Below, in pieces: positions 1-7,952 of a stretch of 64,000 nt of DNA. The stretch is from JBMNGW01 sp050950025 (GTDB lineage Bacteria > Spirochaetota > Spirochaetia > Sphaerochaetales > Sphaerochaetaceae). The translations under genes were made by a program, and so were the position numbers. The stretch is taken from positions 59,117 to 123,116 of the forward strand of contig JBMNGW010000002.1 of NCBI GenBank assembly GCA_050950025.1. Direction: 5' to 3'. The notes under the pieces are model-generated. The model did no database searches, was not told the origin of the DNA, and saw nothing but the letters and a program-made list of their open reading frames with translations. Each line of letters opens with the position of its first letter. Position 1 is the first letter of the stretch.

Positions 1-1
1 T

Positions 2-355
2 GGCTATAACGGCTTTCCCAGCGGATTAAGTGACGATGAACTGCCTTGGCAACGGGAGGGAGCATTCTTAGAAACTAAATACCCGTATGTTTGCCATGCA
101 GAGCTTAATGCCATTCTCAATAGTACCAAAGATTTGAAAGGGTGCAGCCTCTATGTGGCTCTGTTTCCCTGCAACGAATGTGCCAAAGCCATTATTCAGG
201 TGGGCATTACAGAGATTGTCTATCTGAGTGACAAATATGCCGATTTAGATGTCTACATTGCCTCCAAGCGGATGCTTACTCAAGCACAGGTTACCCTCAG
301 AAAACTTGAGGTGACCCACCCCGATATCGTTATCTCATTTTCCCAAGGAGTCTGA
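2..355 (+). CDS. Deoxycytidylate (dCMP) deaminase family, 3' part
   Basis: The reading frame is open from base 2, so the start lies outside the window. The visible 117 residues contain the zinc-deaminase signature: HAE (bases 98-106) for one zinc ligand and the catalytic glutamate, then PCNEC with the two cysteine ligands. This family makes dUMP from dCMP for thymidylate synthesis in the cytosol; ComEB-type proteins look the same. An upstream GYNGFPSG stretch fits dCMP deaminase better than tRNA or guanine deaminases. The stop is one base before the next ATG, so it is probably co-transcribed with the PfkB kinase. Confidence 0.85.
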   Translation, partial: GYNGFPSGLSDDELPWQREGAFLETKYPYVCHAELNAILNSTKDLKGCSLYVALFPCNECAKAIIQVGITEIVYLSDKYADLDVYIASKRMLTQAQVTLRKLEVTHPDIVISFSQGV

Positions 356-356
356 A

Positions 357-1295
357 ATGCGCCATTTGGTAGTCTGCCTTAATCCATCACTGCAAAGAAC
401 TATGGTTTTCGCCTCTTTTTTACAAGGGGAGGTAAATCGTAGCTCCACATATCGTTTCGATTTTTCAGGTAAAGGGGTCAACACGGCCCGCGTTATCACT
501 CAGCTGGGAGAAAAAGCCCTCCATTTGACCCATCTTGATCCTGCCCACAGTGATGAGCTACTAAGCATGCTGGCCAAAGACGGTATTGAAACGGTGTGGA
601 CTGATTCGGGTTCACCGATGCGAACTTGCACCACTATTATAGATCTCAGTAAAGGGCTGACCACTGAGTTGGTTGAAGAGGCCAAAAGTGTTTCATCTCA
701 TGCTGATCACCATATTCGCCGCCTTTTTTCAGAAGCCCTCCAAAGTTCTCATACGCTGATTATTAGTGGCACAAGAGCCCCCGGGTATAGTGAAAATCTT
801 TACGTCGATATGGTTAAGGAGGCTAAAGAGGCGGGTAAGCTGGTTATCCTTGATCTCAAAGGGACTGATTTAATTGGCGCCCTTAATCATAGAGTTGATC
901 TTATTAAGCCTAATCTTAGTGAGTTTGCCGCCACGTTCATGCCTGAATACACCGTCAGAGAGCAAGTCGATGCAACAGAAATCAAAGAGGCAGTTATATC
1001 CTGTCAAAAACAACTCTATGAAGAGCACGGCACTAAAAGTGTTTTGACGCGGGGGGCCTTTTCTGTGTGGGCTTACGGAGAACAGGGGTTTGGTGAATTT
1101 CCTGTCCCTGCTGTAAAAGCGGTGAACACCATTGGTAGCGGCGATACTGTGACAGCTGCCCTGGCTGTGGAATTAGGCCGCGGCAAGAGTCTTTTTGCTG
1201 CTGTTAAGCGTGCTGTGGCTTGCGGGTCGGCTAATGCTTCCAATCTCAGACCCGGTTCTGTAGTGGATGAGAAAACAGGAAAATTGCTCTGTTAA
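357..1295 (+). CDS. PfkB-family sugar kinase (1-phosphofructokinase / tagatose-6-phosphate kinase type)
   Basis: 312 residues, the usual length for FruK/LacC proteins. GKGVN at residues 38-42 is the first PfkB signature, and NTIGSGDT around 257-264 is the second, carrying the catalytic aspartate (263) and the anion hole. The common GAGD is GSGD here. The likely reaction is ATP-dependent phosphorylation of a phosphosugar such as fructose-1-phosphate; substrate cannot be fixed from sequence. The ATG follows an AAGGAG Shine-Dalgarno site (345-350) that lies inside the deaminase gene end. No PTS gene is adjacent, which weakens a strict FruK assignment. It converges on the next gene with a 4-base overlap. 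Confidence 0.8.
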   Translation: MRHLVVCLNPSLQRTMVFASFLQGEVNRSSTYRFDFSGKGVNTARVITQLGEKALHLTHLDPAHSDELLSMLAKDGIETVWTDSGSPMRTCTTIIDLSKGLTTELVEEAKSVSSHADHHIRRLFSEALQSSHTLIISGTRAPGYSENLYVDMVKEAKEAGKLVILDLKGTDLIGALNHRVDLIKPNLSEFAATFMPEYTVREQVDATEIKEAVISCQKQLYEEHGTKSVLTRGAFSVWAYGEQGFGEFPVPAVKAVNTIGSGDTVTAALAVELGRGKSLFAAVKRAVACGSANASNLRPGSVVDEKTGKLLC

Positions 1296-2524
1296 CGCAC
1301 ATTGACTGCCAAACAGGGAGAACCGATTGAGCTTTCCAGACTGTGCGCCTCTTTATGTAGTTCTTGTAATGTGGTGCCCCATAAAGCTGTTCCACTTTCT
1401 TGAATAAGCATCGTCCACCCCTCCTTCTCAATTTGGACTTTCCACGTACCGGCTATTTTTGTATCAACAAGAACCAGATTGTCGTGCTTTGAGGATTCAA
1501 ACAATTCAAGGTACTGTCCTTTGCCGTGGGTATAAGCTCTTTTGTAGGGGACTTTCAAAATAGGGTCAAAGCTGCTGATAAACCTAATGCCTTCTATCTG
1601 AGAGCCGTTTGTCATAGAGCTCACATCCGAAGCAAGCATCCACGCTAATCTTCCTTCCAACAACACCTGCTCAAGCATCGTTGGATCTAAGCTTTCCCAC
1701 AACCGTTGGCCTTGGGCAATAGAGATGCCGGCCCAATTAGCAAAAGAGTGGGCATCAGTTGGTCCGTAGGCATGCAGGTAACGGGCAACTACATCTGAAG
1801 CAACAAAGTCCTTTTGCTCAACTTCATCTGCCAAAGAGAGCAGATACTCTTTTGTGTTGGGCTCTTTGTGTAAGACCACAGGAACATTGAGAGTAGCAAT
1901 GGGTAATAAGCGATTCATCAAAGTCTCTCCCAGTGTCAAAGAGCCAAGTGGCCAGTAAAGCACCTGTTGCTCAGACGGAGGCAACAAATCAAGCAGTGCT
2001 TCTATAAGGCGCTGTTGGGTCAAAGCAAAGCGCAAAGGTCTTTTGTCTAACACTTCTGGGAGCACCGTTTGTACCATCTCTAATAAGGCCATCCCCTCCA
2101 AAGATAAAGGGGTAAGGTGCTCTTTATCAGGACCCAGAAGAAACAACAATTCGTCCTCGTTAATGGGGGCTAAGGCACTGTTGAACAGCTGCCAATCTTC
2201 TTTGGCCATTGTTCTGATCCCCCCTTGAAAAGAGAGGGTGGTAAAAATAGTCCCACTGTCAAAGGCTTCTTTGGTTAAATTAGGATGATAATCGTTGATG
2301 CGACTGCAAAGAGCAATTGATAATGATTGTTCTGTGGGCCGATGAAAACCAACGTTTGAAAACAGGTGTACTAGTTCGTGTTGTTCAACCTTCTGTTTCA
2401 GATGGTGAACTTCAATGACTCTAGCTATGCCCTCCAGTGCACTAAAGGAGCGCTTCATAGGTTTAGTATCGGCTACAACAACGTAGAAAGCAACTGCCCT
2501 ACCCCTTCTGATCCACTTTTTCAC
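1292..2524 (-). CDS. Winged-helix DNA-binding protein, HTH_42 / AlkZ-like family
   Basis: 410 residues from a GTG at 2524; an in-frame ATG at 2458 is an alternative, and neither has a clear ribosome site. The middle segment RYLHAYGPTDAHSFANWAGIS (written across two parts: RYLHAYGPT and FANWAGIS) is the hallmark of the AlkZ/YcaQ-type winged-helix family, whose studied members are DNA glycosylases that unhook interstrand crosslinks or act near antibiotic clusters. The catalytic Q-x-Q motif of AlkZ is not obvious here, so glycosylase activity is uncertain. The start overlaps the end of the RNase D-like gene by 26 bases, suggesting a two-gene operon. Confidence 0.6.
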   Translation of the reverse strand: MKKWIRRGRAVAFYVVVADTKPMKRSFSALEGIARVIEVHHLKQKVEQHELVHLFSNVGFHRPTEQSLSIALCSRINDYHPNLTKEAFDSGTIFTTLSFQGGIRTMAKEDWQLFNSALAPINEDELLFLLGPDKEHLTPLSLEGMALLEMVQTVLPEVLDKRPLRFALTQQRLIEALLDLLPPSEQQVLYWPLGSLTLGETLMNRLLPIATLNVPVVLHKEPNTKEYLLSLADEVEQKDFVASDVVARYLHAYGPTDAHSFANWAGISIAQGQRLWESLDPTMLEQVLLEGRLAWMLASDVSSMTNGSQIEGIRFISSFDPILKVPYKRAYTHGKGQYLELFESSKHDNLVLVDTKIAGTWKVQIEKEGWTMLIQESGTALWGTTLQELHKEAHSLESSIGSPCLAVNVR

Positions 2525-3374
2525 GGGCTTGGCTCAGAAGTTTTAAAAAAGGTTCTTGCACTGAGGGCCGAAGGTGGGAAACGGATGCTGCTAAATCAGC
2601 TTCTCCCTTTGCCCCTTGTTTGCCCAATAGTACCAATTGCTTTTTACCAAGTACCCGGTAAGGGGGCCAATTGAGTTTTTGAGCCATCTGATCGCGTGCC
2701 ATAAAAAAAGCGGCGACATAGAGCTTCTCTTTTTTGGAAAGAAAACGCCACCCGTCAAGTTTTTCATACCCAGGCCGATCGGGGCGTTTGGCAAGTGCCA
2801 CTGTTTGCTGCAGTTCAAGATTCTTCTCAAACAGCCCCTGGTTCTTAAGTTCTCGATCAATGGCAGAGCGCAGTGCAAAAAGGTGCTCCACATCACCTAA
2901 GGCGTAGGTTATCATCTCGGAAGTAAGGGGCCGAATCAGCCAATTGGCTTTTTGGTTCCCTTTTTTACTTCCTGTTGCCTCAATGTTTAAAAAATGAGCC
3001 ATAAGAGAAGTAAGATTACCCCGTAGGCCCAACAGCTGGGCCCCTATTCTAATATCATATACCCCTTTGAGGGTAATGGCGTATTGCTTGCGCACCAACG
3101 CAGCATCACTGGCGCAATCAAACATTACCAGTTCCACCTTTTCGTCTTCTAAAAGGAGAGCCAAATCCTCTTTTACTAGAGCTAAGGGGTCAACAAGATA
3201 ATAGTTGCTCTGATCGTACAACTGAATTAAGCACAGATGTTCTCCGTACACATGAAGATTGAACTCCCCTTCAAAGTCACAGGCAATAGTGTTAATCTGC
3301 TTGTCTTTCCACAGTTGGAGCACATTTTTGAGTTTTTCAGCTGTATCGATAAGCGTGTAATTATTCATATACAT
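2499..3374 (-). CDS. Ribonuclease D-like 3'-5' exonuclease with HRDC domain
   Basis: The N-terminal half is a DEDDy exonuclease: DFEGEF gives the first acidic pair and YALGDVEH near residue 155 gives the tyrosine and last aspartate. The C-terminal part fits an HRDC nucleic-acid-binding domain. Family members trim tRNA and other small RNA 3' ends. The longest frame starts at 3404, but its first codons are the arm of an inverted repeat behind the upstream permease gene, so a start at 3374 or 3368 (MYMNNY) is more likely. About 292 residues, shorter than E. coli Rnd, as in many spirochaete and actinobacterial forms. Confidence 0.8.
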   Translation of the reverse strand: MYMNNYTLIDTAEKLKNVLQLWKDKQINTIACDFEGEFNLHVYGEHLCLIQLYDQSNYYLVDPLALVKEDLALLLEDEKVELVMFDCASDAALVRKQYAITLKGVYDIRIGAQLLGLRGNLTSLMAHFLNIEATGSKKGNQKANWLIRPLTSEMITYALGDVEHLFALRSAIDRELKNQGLFEKNLELQQTVALAKRPDRPGYEKLDGWRFLSKKEKLYVAAFFMARDQMAQKLNWPPYRVLGKKQLVLLGKQGAKGEADLAASVSHLRPSVQEPFLKLLSQAREKVDQKG

Positions 3375-3381
3375 TCTAGCA

Positions 3382-3399
3382 GGCGGGCCTAAGCCCGCC
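3382..3399 (-). terminator. Hairpin behind the uracil permease gene
   Basis: GGCGGGC and GCCCGCC form a 7-bp perfect stem with a 4-base loop, 9 bases past the permease stop. There is no T-tract after it on the minus strand, so it may be a weak terminator or an RNA 3'-end stabiliser between the permease and the RNase D-like gene. Confidence 0.55.
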
Positions 3400-3407
3400 A
3401 GCAAGTG

Positions 3408-4682
3408 TTACTCCATTGTTTGGGGGATAACAAGATTGAGAATGATTCCCACCAGCGTTGCCAAAGCGACTCCGCCCATCTGGAACATCACGTTCTTGCC
3501 AATGGGGAAAGCAAGTAATCCTCCGCCAATACCGATGACTAAAATTACCGAAGAGATTGTAAGATTGCGCTTATCCTTATAATCAACCCCGCTGTCGACT
3601 AAGTTACGCAGTCCACTAGAAGCAATAATCCCAAACAGGAGCAGCGAAATCCCCCCGATAACCGGAGAAGGAATCGTTTGGATCAGTGCTCCAAACTTAG
3701 GTAAGAAAGAGAGCAACGTGGCAAACACTGCCGCCCCTCCAATCACCCACACGCTGTAAACACGCGTAATAGCCATCACTCCGATGTTCTCACCGTAGGT
3801 AGTGTTGGGAGGACCGCCCCAAAAAGAGGCCCATGCTGTTGCCAATCCGTCTCCGGCCAATGTGCGATGAAGACCGGGATTGGTAGTAAAATCGGTGCCG
3901 ACAACATTGCTTATGGTGATGGTATCCCCTAAGTGTTCAGCCATGGTAGCCAAGGAGACGATGATGAAAGTAAGGGCAACTACTCCGTTGAACTGAGGCA
4001 TTTGGAAATGGGGAAGTCCAAACCAAGCTGCCTGACTTACCACAGAGAAGTTTATCAGGGCATAGGAGCTGAACAATGTTCCCATGATCAACGTGAACAG
4101 ATATCCACACACCAGTCCGATAAGGATGGGAATCGTGCTGAAAAATCCCGAAAGAAAGATGTTGGCAATAACGGTGATGCCCAAAGTCACCACAGCAATT
4201 GAAAGGTGGACCAAACTATAATTGCCTGCTCCATCGTTCATCGCCATGGACATGGCAGTGGGGGCAAGGTTTAAGCCAATGGTAATAATAACCGATCCGA
4301 TGACTACCGGAGGCAATGCTTTTTTAATCCAGTTTAGTCCCGCAGCCTTTATGACTAGTGCGATGATGACGTAAAAAAACCCGGCGCACATCGCTCCGCC
4401 CATGGCATAAGGAATGCCGTAGCTCCCCCCTACAGCTATCAAAGCCGGGATGAAAGCAAACGAAGAGCCTAAAAAAGCCGGGACCTTTGCTCCTGTCACT
4501 ACAATGTAGATTAAGGTGCCGGTTCCGGCAGTAAATAGGGCCGAAGTGACGCTGAGTCCCGTCAAAATGGGGACTAGGACCGTAGCTCCAAACATGGCGA
4601 ATACATGTTGGAAGCTGAGAGGAATCCACCGCGCCACAGGCGGCCTGTCGGACGGCATGTAGATGCTGTTCTCTTTTGACAT
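3408..4682 (-). CDS. uraA: Uracil/xanthine permease, NCS2 family
   Basis: 424 residues with about 12-14 hydrophobic segments. The N-terminal sequence LSFQHVFAMFGATVLVP is characteristic of UraA/PyrP nucleobase:cation symporters (NCS2), and the central GLATAWASFWGGPPNTTYGEN region is the NCS2 signature around the substrate site; the glutamate in TTYGEN and the earlier AEHLGD glutamate are the expected uracil-binding residues. It imports uracil across the inner membrane. An AAGGAG site precedes the ATG. The leader 4683-4756 holds a small inverted repeat (GAGCAA...TTGCTC, 4708-4728) of unknown meaning; I see no PyrR or purine riboswitch pattern. Confidence 0.85.
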   Translation of the reverse strand: MSKENSIYMPSDRPPVARWIPLSFQHVFAMFGATVLVPILTGLSVTSALFTAGTGTLIYIVVTGAKVPAFLGSSFAFIPALIAVGGSYGIPYAMGGAMCAGFFYVIIALVIKAAGLNWIKKALPPVVIGSVIITIGLNLAPTAMSMAMNDGAGNYSLVHLSIAVVTLGITVIANIFLSGFFSTIPILIGLVCGYLFTLIMGTLFSSYALINFSVVSQAAWFGLPHFQMPQFNGVVALTFIIVSLATMAEHLGDTITISNVVGTDFTTNPGLHRTLAGDGLATAWASFWGGPPNTTYGENIGVMAITRVYSVWVIGGAAVFATLLSFLPKFGALIQTIPSPVIGGISLLLFGIIASSGLRNLVDSGVDYKDKRNLTISSVILVIGIGGGLLAFPIGKNVMFQMGGVALATLVGIILNLVIPQTME

Positions 4683-4756
4683 GTAGATATACTCCTTAGA
4701 TTAGCTTGAGCAAGTGTAACGATTGCTCTTTTCTCTGCCAAGAGGTTGTTGCTCTC

Positions 4757-5752
4757 TCAAAAGATTTTTATTGAAGATTGATGATGTTCGCTCATCAGTA
4801 AGTAAATAACAAAATATTCTTCCAGTGACCGTTTGGGTCCGGGGTCTTGGCGATAGGCTCTAATCTTTGCCTGTTGTTGGCGGCTCATAAAGCTCTTATA
4901 TAAAGCTAAAGCAATATTATTTTCAGAGGCGGGAATCTCCTCTTTGCCCAACATCTGCCAAGCAGTTTCACGACTTACCACTGTTATGTTCTGTTGAGCC
5001 ATAATAGAGCGCAGCTCTACCAGCTCTTCATATTTCACATCGAACAAAAACTCTTCAAGAGAGGAGCCAACCTCTTCAACTGCTGCTGCAGAGAGGAGGA
5101 AATCGAGCCACACCGGAGGCAACAAGGCACTAAGAGTCATAATTTCTATAGTCCCCATCAGGGTTCCTAAGGTCGGAACAATAGTGTGGCGGGCTTGCCA
5201 CAGCTCTCTTATGGCCAAAGCAAAGGTCTCCAAATAACCGCTGGTGCGTAAATCCCACATGGTAATTAATTCATGAACCGCCTCTTGCATCCAAGGAGAG
5301 TCATTTTCTTGGGTTGAAATGATAGCTGTGTACAAGTCTTCTGCCATCAACGTAAACAACAGATTATTGTATTTCTGCTCCACATTGCTTCGGACACTGA
5401 CCAACTCCTCAATGGCACTTAAGAGCTTCATCAAAAGACCAAAGAGGTGGAGCTTACTGACAGTCAGTCCATGGCCAAGTACAGCCTTTGTAGGCAGATC
5501 AACAACGTGACCCAATCCATGTTCAACCAGTTTTTTAGCCAATGTTTCTGTGGTTCGCATCCCACTTTGCTGCAGCAAATCGGTTGAAGGAGAAGGGGCC
5601 CGATCGACAATGGAAGCTAGCTGTTCCACATCTTGCATGCGAGATTTAACAATGGAGGCGAAAGGAGAATCGACTTGTTCCAGAATAAGAAGACAGGAGT
5701 CAAGCACCTGTTTTTCGTGTGAAGTAAACGTGACCATGAAGAACCTCATCAA
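4757..5752 (-). CDS. Hypothetical protein, mostly alpha-helical
   Basis: 331 residues; the start may be the internal ATG at 5737 (MVTFTSHEK). I do not recognise the family. The sequence is rich in Leu, Glu and Ala with long predicted helices, no signal peptide, no membrane segment, no Cys-based metal site and no nucleotide-binding loop. Such composition fits a soluble helical-repeat or scaffold protein. It is transcribed away from the M20 peptidase and towards the uracil permease, with 74 bases between. Codon use looks like its neighbours, so I regard it as a real gene. Confidence 0.6.
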   Translation of the reverse strand: MMRFFMVTFTSHEKQVLDSCLLILEQVDSPFASIVKSRMQDVEQLASIVDRAPSPSTDLLQQSGMRTTETLAKKLVEHGLGHVVDLPTKAVLGHGLTVSKLHLFGLLMKLLSAIEELVSVRSNVEQKYNNLLFTLMAEDLYTAIISTQENDSPWMQEAVHELITMWDLRTSGYLETFALAIRELWQARHTIVPTLGTLMGTIEIMTLSALLPPVWLDFLLSAAAVEEVGSSLEEFLFDVKYEELVELRSIMAQQNITVVSRETAWQMLGKEEIPASENNIALALYKSFMSRQQQAKIRAYRQDPGPKRSLEEYFVIYLLMSEHHQSSIKIF

Positions 5753-5798
5753 CCAATTTCATATACCATAAGCTACGAATGGCTATTCGTCCAGAGAC

Positions 5799-5828
5799 TT
5801 GGACTAAGGTTCTCCCCTGTGATATGCT
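5799..5828 (+). promoter_or_regulatory. Sigma-70-type promoter for the M20 peptidase gene
   Basis: TTGGAC (5799-5804), an 18-base spacer and TATGCT (5823-5828), 27 bases before the peptidase start. A small inverted repeat ACGAAT...ATTCGT (5775-5790) just upstream could be an operator for this or the divergent gene. Confidence 0.45.
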
Positions 5829-5854
5829 CAAAGTCTCAATTTTAGGAGGCATCT

Positions 5855-6964
5855 ATGTCCACAAACCTTGCCCAAAAGGCTACAGATCTCACACTCGCCC
5901 TTATTGCCATCGACTCTCCTTCAAAAGAGGAAAAAGCGGCACGAGAAGATTTAATCCGCCGTTTTCAAAAGCTTGGGCTGACAACGGTAGTTGATGCCAG
6001 AGGAAACTTAATCGCCTCTTTAGAAGCGACAAAAGATTATCAGAAGGAGCCTGTTGTTCTGCTCTGTTCTCATATGGACACTGTCCCCAATGCCGTAGGT
6101 CCCACAGTTGTCATTGACAAAGGCATTATTGGCACTGATGGCTTAAAAGCGTTGGGCGCTGATGATAAAGCGGCTACCGCTGCTATTTTGGTCGCTTTAG
6201 AACACCTTATTGAAAACAATCTTCCCCATGGCCCTATCAAAGTGTTGTGCACCGTTGAAGAGGAACCGGGCCTCCAAGGGGTCAAAGATCTCGATTACTC
6301 GTTGCTTGGGCCTATCGGCCGAGGCTATGTCCTAGATGCCGAAGGACCTATTGGGGGCATCATAGTCAAAGCGGCAGCAAAAAGTGATGTTAAGATCACC
6401 TTCAGTGGCAAAGCTGCACATGCTGGCTTTGCTCCCCAAAAAGGAATTAGTGCCATCAGTGCTGCAGCTAAGGCAATCACCGAAATGAAGCTGCTACAAG
6501 TTGATGAGCAAACAACAGCCAATGTTGGCTTAATTAAAGGGGGCGAAGCCACCAATATTGTTAGCGATTGGTGTGAAATCGATCTTGAAGTTCGCTCCTA
6601 TTCTCAGGAAAAACTGAAAAAACAGTTAGCTCATCTGGAAATATGTTGCATCAAGGCTATCGGAGCAATCGGCGGTTCGTATGAATTCATGACAACAGAT
6701 CTATTTCCCGGTTACACAGTGGATCACTCTGATGCCAACTTGCTCCATGTACAAGCGCTTTGTGAGCAAGAAGGATTACCTTGGCGTCATATTGAAACTT
6801 TTGGTGGCAGCGATACCAGTTATTTGCGCCAAGAAGGAGTTCCAGTGCTCACCTTAACCAGTGGCTATATTCACCCCCATAGTCCAAAAGAACATATTGA
6901 AATTCAACAGCTTGAAGCACTAACTCGCCTTACCATAGCCTTATGTGCCCCCCTAAAAGGATAA
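5855..6964 (+). CDS. M20-family metallopeptidase, peptidase T-like
   Basis: 369 residues with the full di-zinc aminopeptidase set: SHMDT (first His and Asp), ALGADDKAA (bridging Asp), EEEPG (catalytic Glu and zinc Glu), LDAEGP (Asp ligand) and a C-terminal HPHSPKEH supplying the last His. The dimerisation domain lies between about residues 175 and 290. It resembles the PepT-like subfamily, cytosolic enzymes that take N-terminal residues from short peptides, rather than ArgE or DapE. A strong TTAGGAGG site precedes the ATG. The stop is four bases from the next gene, so the two form an operon. Confidence 0.85.
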   Translation: MSTNLAQKATDLTLALIAIDSPSKEEKAAREDLIRRFQKLGLTTVVDARGNLIASLEATKDYQKEPVVLLCSHMDTVPNAVGPTVVIDKGIIGTDGLKALGADDKAATAAILVALEHLIENNLPHGPIKVLCTVEEEPGLQGVKDLDYSLLGPIGRGYVLDAEGPIGGIIVKAAAKSDVKITFSGKAAHAGFAPQKGISAISAAAKAITEMKLLQVDEQTTANVGLIKGGEATNIVSDWCEIDLEVRSYSQEKLKKQLAHLEICCIKAIGAIGGSYEFMTTDLFPGYTVDHSDANLLHVQALCEQEGLPWRHIETFGGSDTSYLRQEGVPVLTLTSGYIHPHSPKEHIEIQQLEALTRLTIALCAPLKG

Positions 6965-6968
6965 AGAG

Positions 6969-7904
6969 ATGAAACATATCTCGATTGTTGGCTTGGGAGC
7001 TGTAGGAGCTATTTACGCTTGGCGTTTAACTGAATTCTTAGGTAAAGAGCATGTACGAATTGTTGTCGATGAGAATCGATTAGAGCGTTATAAAAGCCAA
7101 GGGGTAAAACTTAATGGCAAGCGAGTCGACTTTCATTATGTGCTACCACACACCAACGTAGAGCCGGCTGATTTGATTCTTGTGTGCACCAAAAACCATC
7201 ATTTAGAAGAGGCTTTACAGAGCGTTGCCTCCCATGTTGGCAAGAACACTGTTTTGCTCTCTTTGCTTAACGGTATCGACAGCGAAGAGGTGATGGCCAA
7301 ACACTTTGGAGCAGATAAAGTCCTCTACGGCTTTACCACAGCCCTTGATTCGACTCGAACTGGGAACCAGATTGACTTTTCCACAGAAGGTATTATTTAC
7401 ATGGGAGAGAAAGACAATAGCCGTTCTGCTCGTATTGAGGCACTTTCTCATCTCTTTGAACAAGCGGGTATCTCAAGTGTTGTTCCTGATGACATTAAAC
7501 GGGAGCTGTGGGTAAAATTTATGGTGAATGTAAGCATTAACACCATCAGTGCCATCACCAGGGCAACGTATGGCGATTGTGCCACGGTTGAACCGATTCG
7601 CACGCTCATAGCCCAAACGATGAGAGAAGTCGTGAACCTGGCCCAAAAAGTGGGAATTCACGGTTTGGATGAGTCGTATATTGCTAAGTACCAGAAGATT
7701 TTCGCTTCATTGGAATTTGAAGGCAAAACGAGCATGCTTCAGGATGTAGAAGCCTTAAGAGAGACGGAAAACCAGTGGTTTTGCCTTAGGGCTTCTCAAC
7801 TGGCAAAAAAGGTAGGCGTTGCCACCCCCCTTATAGATGTATTGGGGACGTTGGTTGAAGGCATCGATGCCACCGGCCAGCGTAAAAAGGCTGCCTGCAA
7901 CTAG
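6969..7904 (+). CDS. panE: 2-dehydropantoate 2-reductase (ketopantoate reductase family)
   Basis: 311 residues, typical of PanE/ApbA. GLGAVGAIYAWRL near residue 8 is the glycine-rich NADPH loop; CTKNHHLEEAL gives the conserved Lys that aligns with the catalytic or substrate lysine region, and ELWVKFMVNVSIN the second signature with Lys and Asn. It reduces ketopantoate to pantoate for coenzyme A synthesis in the cytosol; ApbA-like paralogues of other function exist and no other pantothenate gene is in view. It follows the peptidase gene after four bases. Confidence 0.8.
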   Translation: MKHISIVGLGAVGAIYAWRLTEFLGKEHVRIVVDENRLERYKSQGVKLNGKRVDFHYVLPHTNVEPADLILVCTKNHHLEEALQSVASHVGKNTVLLSLLNGIDSEEVMAKHFGADKVLYGFTTALDSTRTGNQIDFSTEGIIYMGEKDNSRSARIEALSHLFEQAGISSVVPDDIKRELWVKFMVNVSINTISAITRATYGDCATVEPIRTLIAQTMREVVNLAQKVGIHGLDESYIAKYQKIFASLEFEGKTSMLQDVEALRETENQWFCLRASQLAKKVGVATPLIDVLGTLVEGIDATGQRKKAACN

Positions 7905-7915
7905 GTGCAGGCAGC
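7890..7915 (+). terminator. Strong hairpin overlapping the ketopantoate reductase stop codon
   Basis: GCTGCCTGCA (7890-7899) and TGCAGGCAGC (7906-7915) pair perfectly over 10 bp with a 6-base loop that contains the stop codon TAG. No T-tract follows. A second, smaller CTGCC...GGCAG repeat lies near 7927-7944, on the 3' side of the convergent PEPCK gene, so the region probably separates the two transcripts. Confidence 0.6.
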
Positions 7916-7952
7916 ATGTATGTAGACTGCCACCGAGGCGGCAGAGAAGGCC

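Noticed and set aside
357..1295. Firm fruK assignment
   Set aside because: No fructose PTS gene is adjacent and PfkB paralogues share these motifs; kept at family level.
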